This document shows, piece after piece, positions 8,308 through 16,842 of a DNA stretch of 64,000 nucleotides. Position 1 is the stretch's first letter. Every line of letters begins with the position of its first letter. The stretch lies in assembly GCA_902385655.1 (NCBI GenBank), contig CABMGO010000003.1, positions 1 through 64,000 on the forward strand, given 5' to 3'. A program made the position numbers and the translations under genes. The notes beneath the pieces were generated by a model. That model was given only the letters and a program-made list of their open reading frames with translations, was not told the DNA's origin and did not search any database. This DNA comes from an uncultured archaeon. GTDB taxonomy: Archaea; Nanobdellota; Nanobdellia; Pacearchaeales; GW2011-AR1.

Positions 8308-9075
8308 ATGAAATTAAGGGGTAAAAAGGCGCAGCTGACTATTTTTATTATTCTTGGAATAATTATTGTTGTAGGGGTTCTTCTGGCTATATATTTGTCG
8401 TCTAAACCAACTGCGGAGAGAGACCCTAGCAAAGATCCTCAAGGATATATTGAAGACTGTATGAAAGGGCTTTTAATTAATGCTGAAGCCAAATTACTTC
8501 CTCAAGCAGGTTATAGGCTACCAACAAATTTTATTCTCTATAATGAAACTAAAGTTCCATATTTATGTTATACTTCTCAAAATGAAAAATTATGTACCAA
8601 TTTAGAGCCATTGTTGAGAGATAAGATTCAAAACGAGCTTCGATTAGAAACTCAAGCAGGTGTCGAAAAATGTTTTGATAAACTAAGAACTACTTATCAG
8701 AATTTTGGTTATCAAGCAGGTCCGACAAATTATTCCGTCGAGATTGTAGCTGGAAGTCTTATTGCTCATGTAAATAAAAACATCAAGATTACTCGAGACC
8801 AATCTACTCAGGAATTTAATTATTTTGAATACAAAGAATCCAGTCCAATATTTGATTTTATTATTTTGACTAATGATATTCTTACTCGAGAAACTACTTG
8901 TGACTGCGCGAACAACGCTTGCAGAGCAGATGTTTTGGCCTTATCTAAGTTAAATCCTCGATATGAACTTGCGCTTTTTGTGACCAGTAAAAATGAAAAT
9001 GTTTATACAATACAAGATACAGTTACTCCAAGTAAATTTATGTTTTCAGTTAGAAATTGTGTGAGGTTGCCCTGA
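8308..9075 (+). CDS. Pilin-like or membrane-anchored exported protein
   Basis: This is a 255-residue protein. It opens with MKLRGKKAQLTIF followed by a hydrophobic run to about residue 31, which resembles an archaeal class III (prepilin-type) signal: a short basic stretch, then Q-L-T and a hydrophobic helix. The external part has cysteine pairs, including CDCANNAC near 196-203. The stop TGA overlaps the ATG of the next gene (TGATG), so the two exported proteins are translationally coupled. Similar KKAQ/KKGQ-TIFI starts are frequent in DPANN genomes; function unknown. Confidence 0.65.
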   Translation: MKLRGKKAQLTIFIILGIIIVVGVLLAIYLSSKPTAERDPSKDPQGYIEDCMKGLLINAEAKLLPQAGYRLPTNFILYNETKVPYLCYTSQNEKLCTNLEPLLRDKIQNELRLETQAGVEKCFDKLRTTYQNFGYQAGPTNYSVEIVAGSLIAHVNKNIKITRDQSTQEFNYFEYKESSPIFDFIILTNDILTRETTCDCANNACRADVLALSKLNPRYELALFVTSKNENVYTIQDTVTPSKFMFSVRNCVRLP

Positions 9076-12000
9076 TGTCTAAAAAGATTTTATTACTTTT
9101 GTTAGGAATATTTTTTATTAGTTCTGTCTATGCCTTGGGATGTTGCTTTGATCAAAATATGGGGACATGCAGTCCAAATTCTGAATCTTCTTCTTGTTCT
9201 GGAGGACAATTTTATTCTGATGCAAGTTGTGCTAGTGTTGGTGAATGTGATTATGGCTGTTGTCAAATAGGAACGCAGGTTTTGTATACAAGACAAGTTA
9301 GTTGTTATCAGCGAGCACAAACTGGAGGTTCTGAATATCAATGGTCAGCGGGAACTGAGGCCCAATGTACTGCATTGCAATCTTCTTCGTCGAATACTTA
9401 TGGTGCTTGCGTAAGAGCTACGCGATATGACAAACTTTGTACTTATACTACTCAAAGCCAATGTGCAAACGGAAATTTTAGTGCGGGAATGTACTGCTCC
9501 AATCCTCTTTTGAATATGAATTGTTCTAGAACTACAAATACTACTTGTTTTAATGAGGATGTTCATTATGTGGATAGTTGCGGTAATATTGATGAGGTTA
9601 AATCTGATTGCAATTATGCTTCTGGAAATATTTGCAGGCAGGAAACTTCTTCCAATGCTATTTGTAAAGATTTGAACTGTGCTGATGGGCATAAGAATGG
9701 AGATAGGTGGTGTGTTCCTCCAACAGGTATTGAACCGGGTCTTGCAAATTGGCAAATTATTGATGGTGGTTTTATAACTGTCGGAAGTCGATATTTTAGC
9801 AAGTATTGTTTAAATGGCGAGGTTTTTACCGAGCCTTGTGCAGATTATCGTGAGGAAACATGTAGTGTTGATGATAATTCTGGAAAGTGCAAGAAAAATA
9901 ATTATGAAGATTGTTATGCGGCAAATGGTGAGGAAGATCCAGAAACAGGATATAGATACAATTCGGATGAGTGTAATGAAGATTCTTGCATAGTTATTAG
10001 TGCTAACGACGCTGCACCTTGCGCTTTTCTTTCTGTACCTCAAGAATGGGGTCTTGTTGGAGGATGCAAAAATGATCCTGATGTAAAAGAACGTATGGAT
10101 ACACTAAAGGCTAATGGGATCACAGTAGATGAGAAAGAAAATCCTTTCCTGGTTGATTTAGGAATTGGTGTTTGTGCACCAGTGGTTGTTCCCGGTTCTG
10201 ATTTGAGTTCTAGTTCTTCGTCAACAGATTCAACTTGTAGTTATGGAGATTATACTGCACAAGTGGTTTTAAAGGCTGATCGTGGCAAATCGCATTTTGG
10301 AAGTACTCCTGATCCAGTAACTTGGTATGTCAGCGTTGAAGATGATGCAGTTCATAAAAAAGGTTACGCAGGATTGATTACTCTTGATCCTAGTCTTTGG
10401 ATGTTAGATACGTCTTCTGTGGTTCCTTATCCTGCTGATGATAGGAGTGGGAAAAATCCATTAAACAAATTTATCGGCCATAACACTATTTCTACAATTC
10501 CTGTTGATGAAAGTGTAATGATGACTCTTAACAATCTTTGCCAAAATATGGGGGATTGTGTTGGTAAGGTAAACTATTTAGGTTCTGGAGGGTCTGGTTC
10601 TTCTGATGAACCTGTTTTAACATGTAGGGGAGATATGAGTAAAAGAACATGCACTTTGGATTTTAAATGCATGCCTTGGAAAGCTCCTTACGATGGAGAT
10701 TGCCAACAATGTGGAAGTGACGGTTTACCTTGTTCAGATTACAGATGTGCTTCTATTGGAAAGAATTGCGAATACTTTGAACCACAAGGAGCAGACAGAG
10801 GATATTGTGTCTCTTCGTCTGATAATTCTGCACCAACAATGAGTTATTCCTTAAGTCCTGCTAGTCCGATTCCACCATATAGCTCTGTTGAAATCACAGT
10901 TAACACAAATGAAGACTCGATCTGTGCATTTAATTTAGGTTCTGCAGGTTCTAATTATGAAAGTATGGAAAATGAACTTGGAAATGGATCTTACTCTAAA
11001 CAGCATAAAATGATATTGAATGTTCCAGGTAGATTGCCTCCAACAAACAACGAAACAAGTTACAGCTTAATTACTCACGACGGAAACTATAGTATGTATG
11101 TGAGATGTCAGGATCCTGCAGGAAATTGGAATTTGAATGCTTATTTGATTAGTTTTAATGTTATGCAAACTCCGGACACCATTCCTCCAGTGGTTCAAAC
11201 TATAACTCCTTCGAGTGGATCTTATTTACCTTTTAATACAACTCAAAAAGAAATTTCAATTAAGTTAAATGAGCCTTCGGAGTGTAAATGGAGTACTGCA
11301 GACAAGAATTTTTCAGATATGGAAAATGATTTCACTTGCGATTCTGAGGCAACAGATTATGGATTATTAAATGGATATTTCTGTACTGGAACGATAACAA
11401 ATGTTACTTTAAATTTGGCTCAACAAAGTAAATACTACATAAAATGTAAGGATCAACCTTGGTTAGAGGGCAATGAGAGCGATCTTTATCATAGAAATGT
11501 TAATCCAACGAGTAGAGAATATGTACTTAAACCATCTACTTACTTAACTGTTAGCGAAGTTTCTCCCAGCGGTGATTTTATCGTCGGGCCGGGAGTTTCT
11601 AACTTTACTTTAAGTGCTAAAACAGTTGGAGGTCCAGAATCTGGAAAAGCTTCATGTAGCTGGAAATATGTTTATCAAAATAGAACTACTGCATTTTATC
11701 CATTTGCAAATACAAATTCTTCGATGCATAGCATCGTTATTACAAATGTTTCTGAAGGAAATTTCAACTTTCAAGTAAGATGTACTGATATTGCTGGAAA
11801 TTTTGCTTACAAAAACACGACAGTTCAAGTGCGAGTTGACAGAACTGCTCCGTTAATTTCGAGAGTTTACAATGACAAAGGAAATTTGAAACTTTACACT
11901 GATGAAGCTTCTTATTGCAAATATATGTTTGCTGGAGGTTCGCCTTCTTGTATTTTCTCGTTGGCTTCTGGAAATTTAACTTCAATGTATGGCACTTCTG

Positions 12001-12110
12001 CTTTTGAGCACACAACTCCTTGGAGAAAAGGTTTCACTTATTTAGTAAAATGTGCAGACTTCTATGGAAACGAGAATAGTGATTGCGGAATGATTGTTAA
12101 GACTTATTAG
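9075..12110 (+). CDS. Large secreted Cys-rich protein with Ig-like repeats
   Basis: This is a 1011-residue protein read from ATG 9075, which overlaps the upstream stop; an earlier in-frame start at 9057 would lack a signal peptide at the N-terminus. Residues 1-21 form a signal peptide (MSKKILLLLLGIFFISS), followed by CCFD and a Cys-rich region of about 550 residues. The C-terminal 420 residues contain at least three Ig/fibronectin-like modules beginning DNSAPT, DTIPPV and DRTAPL. Each has the shape acidic-x-S-x-C-K/A at an internal strand (NEPSECKWS, TDEASYCKY). Many N-x-S/T sites are present. It is probably a surface or adhesion protein. Confidence 0.75.
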   Translation: MSKKILLLLLGIFFISSVYALGCCFDQNMGTCSPNSESSSCSGGQFYSDASCASVGECDYGCCQIGTQVLYTRQVSCYQRAQTGGSEYQWSAGTEAQCTALQSSSSNTYGACVRATRYDKLCTYTTQSQCANGNFSAGMYCSNPLLNMNCSRTTNTTCFNEDVHYVDSCGNIDEVKSDCNYASGNICRQETSSNAICKDLNCADGHKNGDRWCVPPTGIEPGLANWQIIDGGFITVGSRYFSKYCLNGEVFTEPCADYREETCSVDDNSGKCKKNNYEDCYAANGEEDPETGYRYNSDECNEDSCIVISANDAAPCAFLSVPQEWGLVGGCKNDPDVKERMDTLKANGITVDEKENPFLVDLGIGVCAPVVVPGSDLSSSSSSTDSTCSYGDYTAQVVLKADRGKSHFGSTPDPVTWYVSVEDDAVHKKGYAGLITLDPSLWMLDTSSVVPYPADDRSGKNPLNKFIGHNTISTIPVDESVMMTLNNLCQNMGDCVGKVNYLGSGGSGSSDEPVLTCRGDMSKRTCTLDFKCMPWKAPYDGDCQQCGSDGLPCSDYRCASIGKNCEYFEPQGADRGYCVSSSDNSAPTMSYSLSPASPIPPYSSVEITVNTNEDSICAFNLGSAGSNYESMENELGNGSYSKQHKMILNVPGRLPPTNNETSYSLITHDGNYSMYVRCQDPAGNWNLNAYLISFNVMQTPDTIPPVVQTITPSSGSYLPFNTTQKEISIKLNEPSECKWSTADKNFSDMENDFTCDSEATDYGLLNGYFCTGTITNVTLNLAQQSKYYIKCKDQPWLEGNESDLYHRNVNPTSREYVLKPSTYLTVSEVSPSGDFIVGPGVSNFTLSAKTVGGPESGKASCSWKYVYQNRTTAFYPFANTNSSMHSIVITNVSEGNFNFQVRCTDIAGNFAYKNTTVQVRVDRTAPLISRVYNDKGNLKLYTDEASYCKYMFAGGSPSCIFSLASGNLTSMYGTSAFEHTTPWRKGFTYLVKCADFYGNENSDCGMIVKTY

Positions 12111-12519
12111 AAGAATCGTCTTTCTTTCCAGGCATACTAGACTCTAGATCAATCATATATTTTCCTTCTTGAAGTTTGAATACGACTGGTTTTTTGTTTA
12201 GAAGTGCGGTTAAGTCTATTTCGAATTTGCCTGGAGACAGAACTCGAACTGATTCTATATCTAAAATTACTGGTTCTTCTTCGTCTTCAACGTCGAGTAT
12301 TTCTCTTACGTCTGCTTCTATTTTATCTTTTTCTGCAGGACTTAATTTTTCGATATCTCCAAATTGTTTTTCAATTTCTTCTTTAACTTGCTGCTCTTTC
12401 TTTAATTGTTCTTCACGCAAGTAGAAAAAAAATCTTCCGCCGCAACTGGTACAACCATCTAAAATCTCTTTACTTCCTGCACCTATTATTTTTCCGCAAT
12501 GGACACACTTGTGTGGCAT
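12097..12519 (-). CDS. Zinc-ribbon protein, OapC/DUF2072-like
   Basis: This 140-residue protein begins MPHKCVHCGKIIGAGSKEI, with a second CxxC in DGCTSCGGRFF, together forming one zinc ribbon in the first 30 residues. The rest is acidic and helical, ending in a beta-rich tail (KFEIDLTALL...YMIDLESSM). The start and general design match the archaeal family formerly DUF2072, linked to replication-origin neighbourhoods as OapC; this assignment is from memory. Its 3' end overlaps the convergent secreted-protein gene by 14 nt. A minus-strand TATA (12541-12549) lies about 25 nt upstream. Confidence 0.6.
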   Translation of the reverse strand: MPHKCVHCGKIIGAGSKEILDGCTSCGGRFFFYLREEQLKKEQQVKEEIEKQFGDIEKLSPAEKDKIEADVREILDVEDEEEPVILDIESVRVLSPGKFEIDLTALLNKKPVVFKLQEGKYMIDLESSMPGKKDDSSNKS

Positions 12520-12576
12520 GACGAGTGAAATTTTCTGAAGATTATAAATATTTAGGTACTGCTTTGGTTTTGTTAG

Positions 12577-12755
12577 ATTTATAAACGAAGTTGGCGTTAA
12601 GTGCGGAGAGAAGTCACAAGTTCGCAGGACTAATTTTGTCTAACTTCGAACTTTCAGTTCGATCAAAATTGTCCGACAGCGGTTGCTATTCGCTCCGCTT
12701 ATGAATGCAACCTTGCGATTTTTCAAGTCAAATAAACTTAGTGAAAATATCGCAA
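12577..12755 (+). promoter_or_regulatory. Structured leader upstream of an ABC exporter gene (candidate cis-regulator or ncRNA)
   Basis: A TATA box ATTTATAAAC (12577-12586) predicts a transcript start near 12606, about 150 nt before the ATG, unlike the leaderless genes around it. The leader holds an outer stem GCGGAG/CTCCGC (12603-12608 with 12693-12698). Inside it is a long hairpin, GGACTAATTTTG with CAAAATTGTCC (12627-12638, 12664-12674), capped by the perfect stem TCGAACT-TTC-AGTTCGA. An alternative stem GGTTGC/GCAACC (12681-12686, 12707-12712) encloses and would compete with the outer stem. A last hairpin, TTGCGAT...ATCGCAA (12713-12719, 12749-12755), ends one base before the ATG. A second weaker TATA-like CAAATAAAC sits in its loop. 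Confidence 0.5.
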
Positions 12756-12756
12756 A

Positions 12757-14574
12757 ATGGGAGACAAAAAAGATAAAGAATTTGTAGACTACAAATATAA
12801 CTTAAAAGAGTATTGGAGTTTTTTGAGAAATCATAAACTAATATTTTTTTCTTTGTTGTTATTTGCATCACTTACAGAAGCTAAGAATATTTTCGATAAG
12901 TATGTTTTTAAGGTAATTATCGACGAAGGAACGTTATTTTCTAGTGGAAGCATTGCTCTAGACGTTTTTGTTAAGGTTCTTTTATTTTTTGGAGGTTTAT
13001 ACATAGTTGTTTCGCTTCTTAATGTGGCAAATAGTTGGATAAAAGCACACTTATTAAATGATCTTTCTGCAAAAGTAATTTATGATCTGAAACAAAAGTA
13101 CTTCAGACATATCTTAAATTTAGATTATAATTTCCATACAACGCATAAGACTGGCAGTTTAATTTCTAGAATGACTAGAGGTGCTAGTGCAATTGATAGG
13201 CTTGGGGATAGTTTAGTTTTCGAATTTGCCCCAGTAATTTTTCAAACAATTTTTGCATTGATAGCGTTTAGCTATCTTCAATCTTATTCCTCGGCGATTA
13301 TTGTAGCTACAATGGTAGCCTTTGTTTCCTTTAGTTATATAATGCAGAAGGTTTCTGAACCTTCAAATGTGCGAGCAAACAAACAAGAGGATAGAGAGAA
13401 AGGAAATCTTGCCGATTTTTTCACTAACACTGAATCAATAAGACATTTTGGAAAAGAGAAACTTGTCGCACAAAAATACACTCAGCTTACAGAGGATACT
13501 CGAGATTATTTCTTAACTAACTGGCATATCTGGAGATGGACAAGTTCTGGACAGGTTTTGATTATATTTTTAGGAACTCTTGCTTTGCTTTATTTTTCAT
13601 TGAAACAATTTATTAGTGGCCAAATTAGCCTAGGTACTTTAGTATTTATCTATACAACCTTTACTGGTTTAATGGGTCCGCTTTGGGGGCTAGTCCATGG
13701 AATAAGAAATTTTTCTAGATCTATGGCAGATTTCCAGGAGTTATTCGACTATGGAAAAATTGAATCTAAAATAAAGGATTTACCTAATGCTAGAAACTTA
13801 AAGATAAATAAAGGAGAGATTATTTTTGATAATATCACTTTTAATTATCCTGGAAAGAAAAAAATATTTGAGAATTTCAGTTTGAAAGTTCCTGCAAATA
13901 AAAGAGTTGCTTTGGTAGGCCATTCTGGTTGTGGAAAAAGTACTTTGACAAGGCTACTTTACAGACTTTACGACGTGAATTCTGGGAAAATTAGCATCGA
14001 TGGGCATGATATAAAAGAGGTAAAACAGACTTCGCTTAGAGAGGAAATGTCAATAGTTCCTCAGGAATGTGTCTTATTTGATGACACGATTTACAACAAT
14101 ATTTTATTTTCAAATCCTAGCGCAAGCAGAGAAGAAGTTTTGAAAGCAATTAGATTTGCGCAATTAGACAAACTAATTGAATCTATGCCCGAAAAAGAAA
14201 ATACGATTGTTGGTGAGAGAGGAGTTAAACTGTCCGGTGGAGAAAAACAGAGAGTTTCGATTGCAAGAGCAATTTTGGCAGATAAAAAAATATTAGTTTT
14301 AGATGAAGCAACTTCTGCCCTGGATTCGGAGACAGAATTTGAAATACAAAAAGATTTGGAGAAACTTATGAAAGGAAGAACTTCAATTGTTATTGCACAT
14401 AGATTGTCTACCATAATGAAGGCAGATATTATTGTAGTTATGAAGAAAGGAAAGATTTTGCAGATGGGAAGTCACAGAGAATTAATTTCGGAAGGCGGAG
14501 AATACAAACGACTTTGGAATTTCCAGAGGGGTGGATATCTTAAGGATAAGTCTGAAAGTGATGGGGAAGAGTAA
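12757..14574 (+). CDS. ABC exporter, fused membrane and ATPase domains (MsbA/MDR-like)
   Basis: This 605-residue half-transporter would work as a homodimer. The membrane domain spans about residues 20-330 with six hydrophobic segments, and includes the coupling-type stretch HTTHKTGSLISRMTRG. The ATPase has Walker A GHSGCGKST near 388-396, signature LSGGEKQR near 492, Walker B KILVLDEATSALDS near 512 and the H-loop IAHRLST. The substrate is not predictable; lipids, peptides or drugs are typical. It is preceded by a strikingly structured leader and followed by a radical SAM gene 74 nt downstream on the same strand. That neighbour raises the possibility of exporting a modified peptide, but no precursor gene is seen. 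Confidence 0.92.
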   Translation: MGDKKDKEFVDYKYNLKEYWSFLRNHKLIFFSLLLFASLTEAKNIFDKYVFKVIIDEGTLFSSGSIALDVFVKVLLFFGGLYIVVSLLNVANSWIKAHLLNDLSAKVIYDLKQKYFRHILNLDYNFHTTHKTGSLISRMTRGASAIDRLGDSLVFEFAPVIFQTIFALIAFSYLQSYSSAIIVATMVAFVSFSYIMQKVSEPSNVRANKQEDREKGNLADFFTNTESIRHFGKEKLVAQKYTQLTEDTRDYFLTNWHIWRWTSSGQVLIIFLGTLALLYFSLKQFISGQISLGTLVFIYTTFTGLMGPLWGLVHGIRNFSRSMADFQELFDYGKIESKIKDLPNARNLKINKGEIIFDNITFNYPGKKKIFENFSLKVPANKRVALVGHSGCGKSTLTRLLYRLYDVNSGKISIDGHDIKEVKQTSLREEMSIVPQECVLFDDTIYNNILFSNPSASREEVLKAIRFAQLDKLIESMPEKENTIVGERGVKLSGGEKQRVSIARAILADKKILVLDEATSALDSETEFEIQKDLEKLMKGRTSIVIAHRLSTIMKADIIVVMKKGKILQMGSHRELISEGGEYKRLWNFQRGGYLKDKSESDGEE

Positions 14575-14648
14575 ATTTAGACTAAGAACATTTAAAAAGA
14601 TAAACCTCTGTTGAGTTTCGTTGGGAAAAGAGTTCTGATAAAATTAAA

Positions 14649-15458
14649 ATGTTAGACCTGTATTGCGTAATGACTGAAAATTGTAATTTAAGATGTAGCC
14701 ACTGCTATATGTCTGCAGGTCCTAGAAAGAAAGAGACAACTACAAGTTCCGAAAATTTTCAGAAAATGCTTGAACATCTCCCAGATAACGATACTCGGAT
14801 GGTCTTAACAGGTGGAGAGATTTTTACTGTGGAAGATAGCTTAAGGGATTATTTGGAATTGATAAAATCTGAAAATAATACACGTAAAAAAAGTGATTCA
14901 ATTAGAGTTTTATTACAAACTAATGGTTTCTGGTTGAACGGAAGAAATGCAGAAAAGTTGCTTAGTTATTTGAAAGAAATGGACGTTACCGAATTAGATG
15001 TTTCTTCTTATGATAGGCGCCATGCACAGCAAGGACTTCGTCTCAAACAATATGTTAAAGGTCTAGTTTTAGAATATTTCCCCAAGTCTGGTTTCAGAGG
15101 AGTAGACGCGGCTGTTATGCCTCTTGGTAGAGCAAAAAAGGCAAGAAAATCTTACTCTGCGGAGTATTGTATTGGAGCAAATAAAAAGAAGAAGTCTTCT
15201 GTGACCATAAGAAGTTCTGGCATAGTTTCTCCTTGTTGTTTTTCTCTTTTAAAGTATGAGGGAAATGTGTTTGAAGAACCTCTTTTGGATATTTTAAACA
15301 GGGCTAGGGAAAACCCTAGATTGCAGGCATTGAATAGAAGCGGATTTATCGGTCTTGCTAAGTATGACAAAATAGATTTTGCACATTTAGAGCAGCTTAT
15401 TAACCAATTTGGAGAATGTGGGGCATGTGCAAAAATTTATGGTCAAAAGCTTAGATAA
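14649..15458 (+). CDS. Radical SAM protein, SPASM-like C-terminus
   Basis: This is a 269-residue protein. The [4Fe-4S] motif CxxxCxxC is at Cys12, Cys16 and Cys19 (TENCNLRCSHC), followed by a TGGE-type SAM-binding loop at LTGGEIF near residue 56. The C-terminal part has CIGAN, SPCCFS and GECGACAK, cysteines that could hold an auxiliary cluster as in SPASM/twitch proteins. Such enzymes mature peptides or act as anaerobic sulfatase-type activators; the substrate is unknown here. TATA-like ACATTTAAAAAG (about 14589-14600) leaves a leader of about 30 nt. It follows the ABC exporter on the same strand. Confidence 0.85.
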   Translation: MLDLYCVMTENCNLRCSHCYMSAGPRKKETTTSSENFQKMLEHLPDNDTRMVLTGGEIFTVEDSLRDYLELIKSENNTRKKSDSIRVLLQTNGFWLNGRNAEKLLSYLKEMDVTELDVSSYDRRHAQQGLRLKQYVKGLVLEYFPKSGFRGVDAAVMPLGRAKKARKSYSAEYCIGANKKKKSSVTIRSSGIVSPCCFSLLKYEGNVFEEPLLDILNRARENPRLQALNRSGFIGLAKYDKIDFAHLEQLINQFGECGACAKIYGQKLR

Positions 15459-15470
15459 TTTTTCTAACTC

Positions 15471-15525
15471 ATAAAATGCACCTCGAAATTGTTAGAATCA
15501 TAGATTATTTCTCGGAGCGTTTTAT
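15471..15525. repeat. Hairpin element E1 (dispersed family)
   Basis: ATAAAATGCACC (15471-15482) and GGAGCGTTTTAT (15514-15525) form a 12-position stem with one A-A mismatch and one G-T pair, with a 31-nt loop. Its outer pairs are A-T/T-A where element E6 has G-C/C-G, a compensating change. It abuts a partial copy of the 3' end of the zinc-ribbon gene, and its edge supplies a stop codon (GAATAA on the minus strand) to that copy. Confidence 0.7.
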
Positions 15526-15528
15526 TCG

Positions 15529-15564
15529 CCTCTTACCTTAGCTTTCATATACAGTTTACATTCC
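15529..15564 (-). pseudogene. Partial 3' copy A of the zinc-ribbon gene
   Basis: Bases 15532-15548 are identical (17 of 17) to 15810-15826 in the intact gene. On the minus strand the copy reads E-C-K-L-Y-M-K-A-K-V-R-G before running into element E1. The intact gene reads C-P-R-E-L-Y-M-K-A-K-V-R-G-W. Nothing upstream of this fragment is open. Confidence 0.6.
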
Positions 15565-15583
15565 TAACTATATTTTATTTCTC

Positions 15584-15656
15584 AAAATTTTTTAGTCTTG
15601 TGATTTTTTATTTTAGTTTTTTAACAACAAATATTTACTCAACACTAAAAAATTTT
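15584..15656. repeat. Hairpin element E8
   Basis: AAAATTTTTTAGT (15584-15596) and ACTAAAAAATTTT (15644-15656) are perfect 13-bp inverted repeats with a 47-nt AT-rich loop. The element splits copy B between the codons for RGW and EIK: the left flank ATTTTATTTCTC and right flank CCAACCCCTAACC rejoin to give the sequence seen unbroken at 15794-15816. Confidence 0.65.
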
Positions 15657-15790
15657 CCAACCCCTAACCTTCGCCTTCATGTAAAGTTCTCTTGTAAAAA
15701 ATTTTGCATTCGTGATTATTCACTCTTGTTGCTTCGCAAATTTTATCGAAAGCGAAATTTTTTAGGACATCTTGTGCCACACAAAATGCC
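15657..15790 (-). pseudogene. Partial 3' copy B of the zinc-ribbon gene, split by two hairpin elements
   Basis: Bases 15661-15692 match 15807-15838 of the intact gene at 29 of 32 positions, and all three differences are synonymous (both read L-Y-M-K-A-K-V-R-G). Further upstream on the minus strand, 15765-15780 reads G-T-R-C-P, matching G-T-K-C-P of the intact gene, but element E7 lies between C-P and R-E-L-Y. Synonymous divergence suggests that the sequence was once under selection as protein before it was broken. Confidence 0.6.
15695..15764. repeat. Hairpin element E7
   Basis: TAAAAAATTTTGC (15695-15707) and GCGAAATTTTTTA (15752-15764) pair over 13 positions with a single G-T pair, with a 44-nt loop. 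It is inserted in copy B exactly where the intact gene has the junction between the codons for C-P and R-E-L-Y. The inner TTTTGC/GCGAAA part matches element E3. Confidence 0.65.
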
Positions 15791-16039
15791 TTATTTTATT
15801 TCCCAGCCCCTTACCTTAGCTTTCATGTAAAGTTCTCTAGGGCATTTTGTTCCCGATTTAGAAAATGCACAAACTACGCAGCAGCTTGTTATAGGAGTTA
15901 CAACTTCTTGCTTACATTTGGGGCATGTGTACTTTTGCGGGGAAAATTCTACACAAACATTTGCCGTCGTGCCCTTATGACAATGGGGACAGATTAAAAT
16001 TACTTTCTTAGGTATTTTTTGAACGGATTTCTTAGCCAT
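15791..16039 (-). CDS. Small double zinc-ribbon/zinc-knuckle protein
   Basis: This is an 82-residue protein read from the ATG at 16039, one base after the upstream stop; a start at 16057 would overlap that gene. Cysteines come in pairs: CPHCHKG near 18, CPKCKQEV near 43, then CCVVC near 58 and a last Cys in TKCPREL, enough for two zinc sites. The C-terminus ELYMKAKVRGW is basic. It could bind nucleic acid. It follows an unknown gene in a two-gene operon. Its 3' end has at least two broken partial copies just downstream, each interrupted by hairpin elements. Confidence 0.7.
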   Translation of the reverse strand: MAKKSVQKIPKKVILICPHCHKGTTANVCVEFSPQKYTCPKCKQEVVTPITSCCVVCAFSKSGTKCPRELYMKAKVRGWEIK

Positions 16040-16040
16040 A

Positions 16041-16355
16041 TTATTCTCTGTGAACAATTTTTACATTTTTACTTATTTCATATGCCATAACTGCTTCTTG
16101 ATCGTAGTGTTTTATTGTGTACTGGATTAATTCGTTGATTTGTCTTTCTGTGCAATATACTCTAACAGGTATCATCCTATCTCTGAATGTTTTTCCCTCC
16201 GGATTTGTCCATTCCCCTTTCCCAGTTTTTAAGATTGTTAAACCACCACTAATACTCCTTGCTTTTTTGTCCCATTCCTGATGATGTTTCATGGTGAATT
16301 CTGTTCCATCATTCTTATTTGCAGGAATAAGTATTTCCCAAAGAGATTTAGCCAT
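16041..16355 (-). CDS. Conserved small protein, unknown
   Basis: This is a 104-residue soluble protein beginning MAKSLWEILIPA, with a beta-rich first half (SGGLTILKTGKGEW) and a second half resembling a ferredoxin-like fold (RDRMIPVRVYCTERQINELI...AVMAYEIS). I recall such short proteins in bacteria and phages without known function. It is first in an operon with the zinc-ribbon gene. TATA on the minus strand (about 16374-16382) lies about 22 nt upstream. Confidence 0.55.
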   Translation of the reverse strand: MAKSLWEILIPANKNDGTEFTMKHHQEWDKKARSISGGLTILKTGKGEWTNPEGKTFRDRMIPVRVYCTERQINELIQYTIKHYDQEAVMAYEISKNVKIVHRE

Positions 16356-16434
16356 GTTCTCTTTAGTTAGTTCTGATTTAAAAGCTTATTTCAATTATAA
16401 TAAATAATTTAAATGCGGTTTTCCATGACAGTTC

Positions 16435-16842
16435 ATGGATAGAAATGGCTGGTTTAAAAGAGAGGTGGAGATAGAAGCGGCGTTGGAAGAAAGAGTAGAT
16501 GAGTTATTTGGCGAAGATTTTCTTTTTTCAGTTGATCGGATAACAGAGAGAGTGGTTACAATAGAGCTTTTGGATTATTTAGGTATAGAAGAGCCTTCTA
16601 AAGATGATGTAGGAGCACAGATTGATTACGTACGTACACGTAGAAGACTAAAGAGATTTAGGAAAGAAGAGACTTTCAGACTATTGCTGGAAGCTAATTG
16701 GTTGTTAGCTTATCGAAAAAATGGAGAGGATCCTACTGAAGAAGACCTGAGATCTAACGCACAAATACTTAAGAAGGCTTTGATAGAGGTAGATGAGTTT
16801 GAAATAAGAAAAGATTTGGATAAAAAATATGGTGGAGAATAA
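16435..16842 (+). CDS. Charged helical protein, unknown
   Basis: This 135-residue protein is almost entirely charged helix, with no Cys, no membrane segment and a high Glu/Arg/Lys content. A TATA (AATTTAAAT, about 16405-16413) lies about 25 nt before the ATG. It overlaps the FAD-oxidase gene by 14 nt, suggesting translational coupling. No family recognised. Confidence 0.55.
   Translation: MDRNGWFKREVEIEAALEERVDELFGEDFLFSVDRITERVVTIELLDYLGIEEPSKDDVGAQIDYVRTRRRLKRFRKEETFRLLLEANWLLAYRKNGEDPTEEDLRSNAQILKKALIEVDEFEIRKDLDKKYGGE

Noticed and set aside
9102..10043. Minus-strand ORFs opposite the secreted Cys-rich protein
   Set aside because: Antisense shadows rich in Ser, Thr and Ile with no start signals. 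The plus-strand gene has signal peptide and domain structure.
12601..12700. A tRNA or tRNA-like gene in the structured leader
   Set aside because: An outer GCGGAG/CTCCGC stem and an AGTTCGAT word suggest a tRNA, but there is no proper anticodon arm and the TTCGA lies in a long hairpin, not a T-loop.
14649..15458. RiPP cluster (radical SAM plus ABC exporter)
   Set aside because: The pairing is suggestive, but no short precursor ORF, peptidase domain or recognition domain is visible nearby, so it is not claimed as a system.
15600..15830. Plus-strand ORF in the AT-rich region downstream of the radical SAM gene
   Set aside because: It runs across hairpin elements and over the zinc-ribbon gene on the other strand and has no promoter or sensible protein composition.
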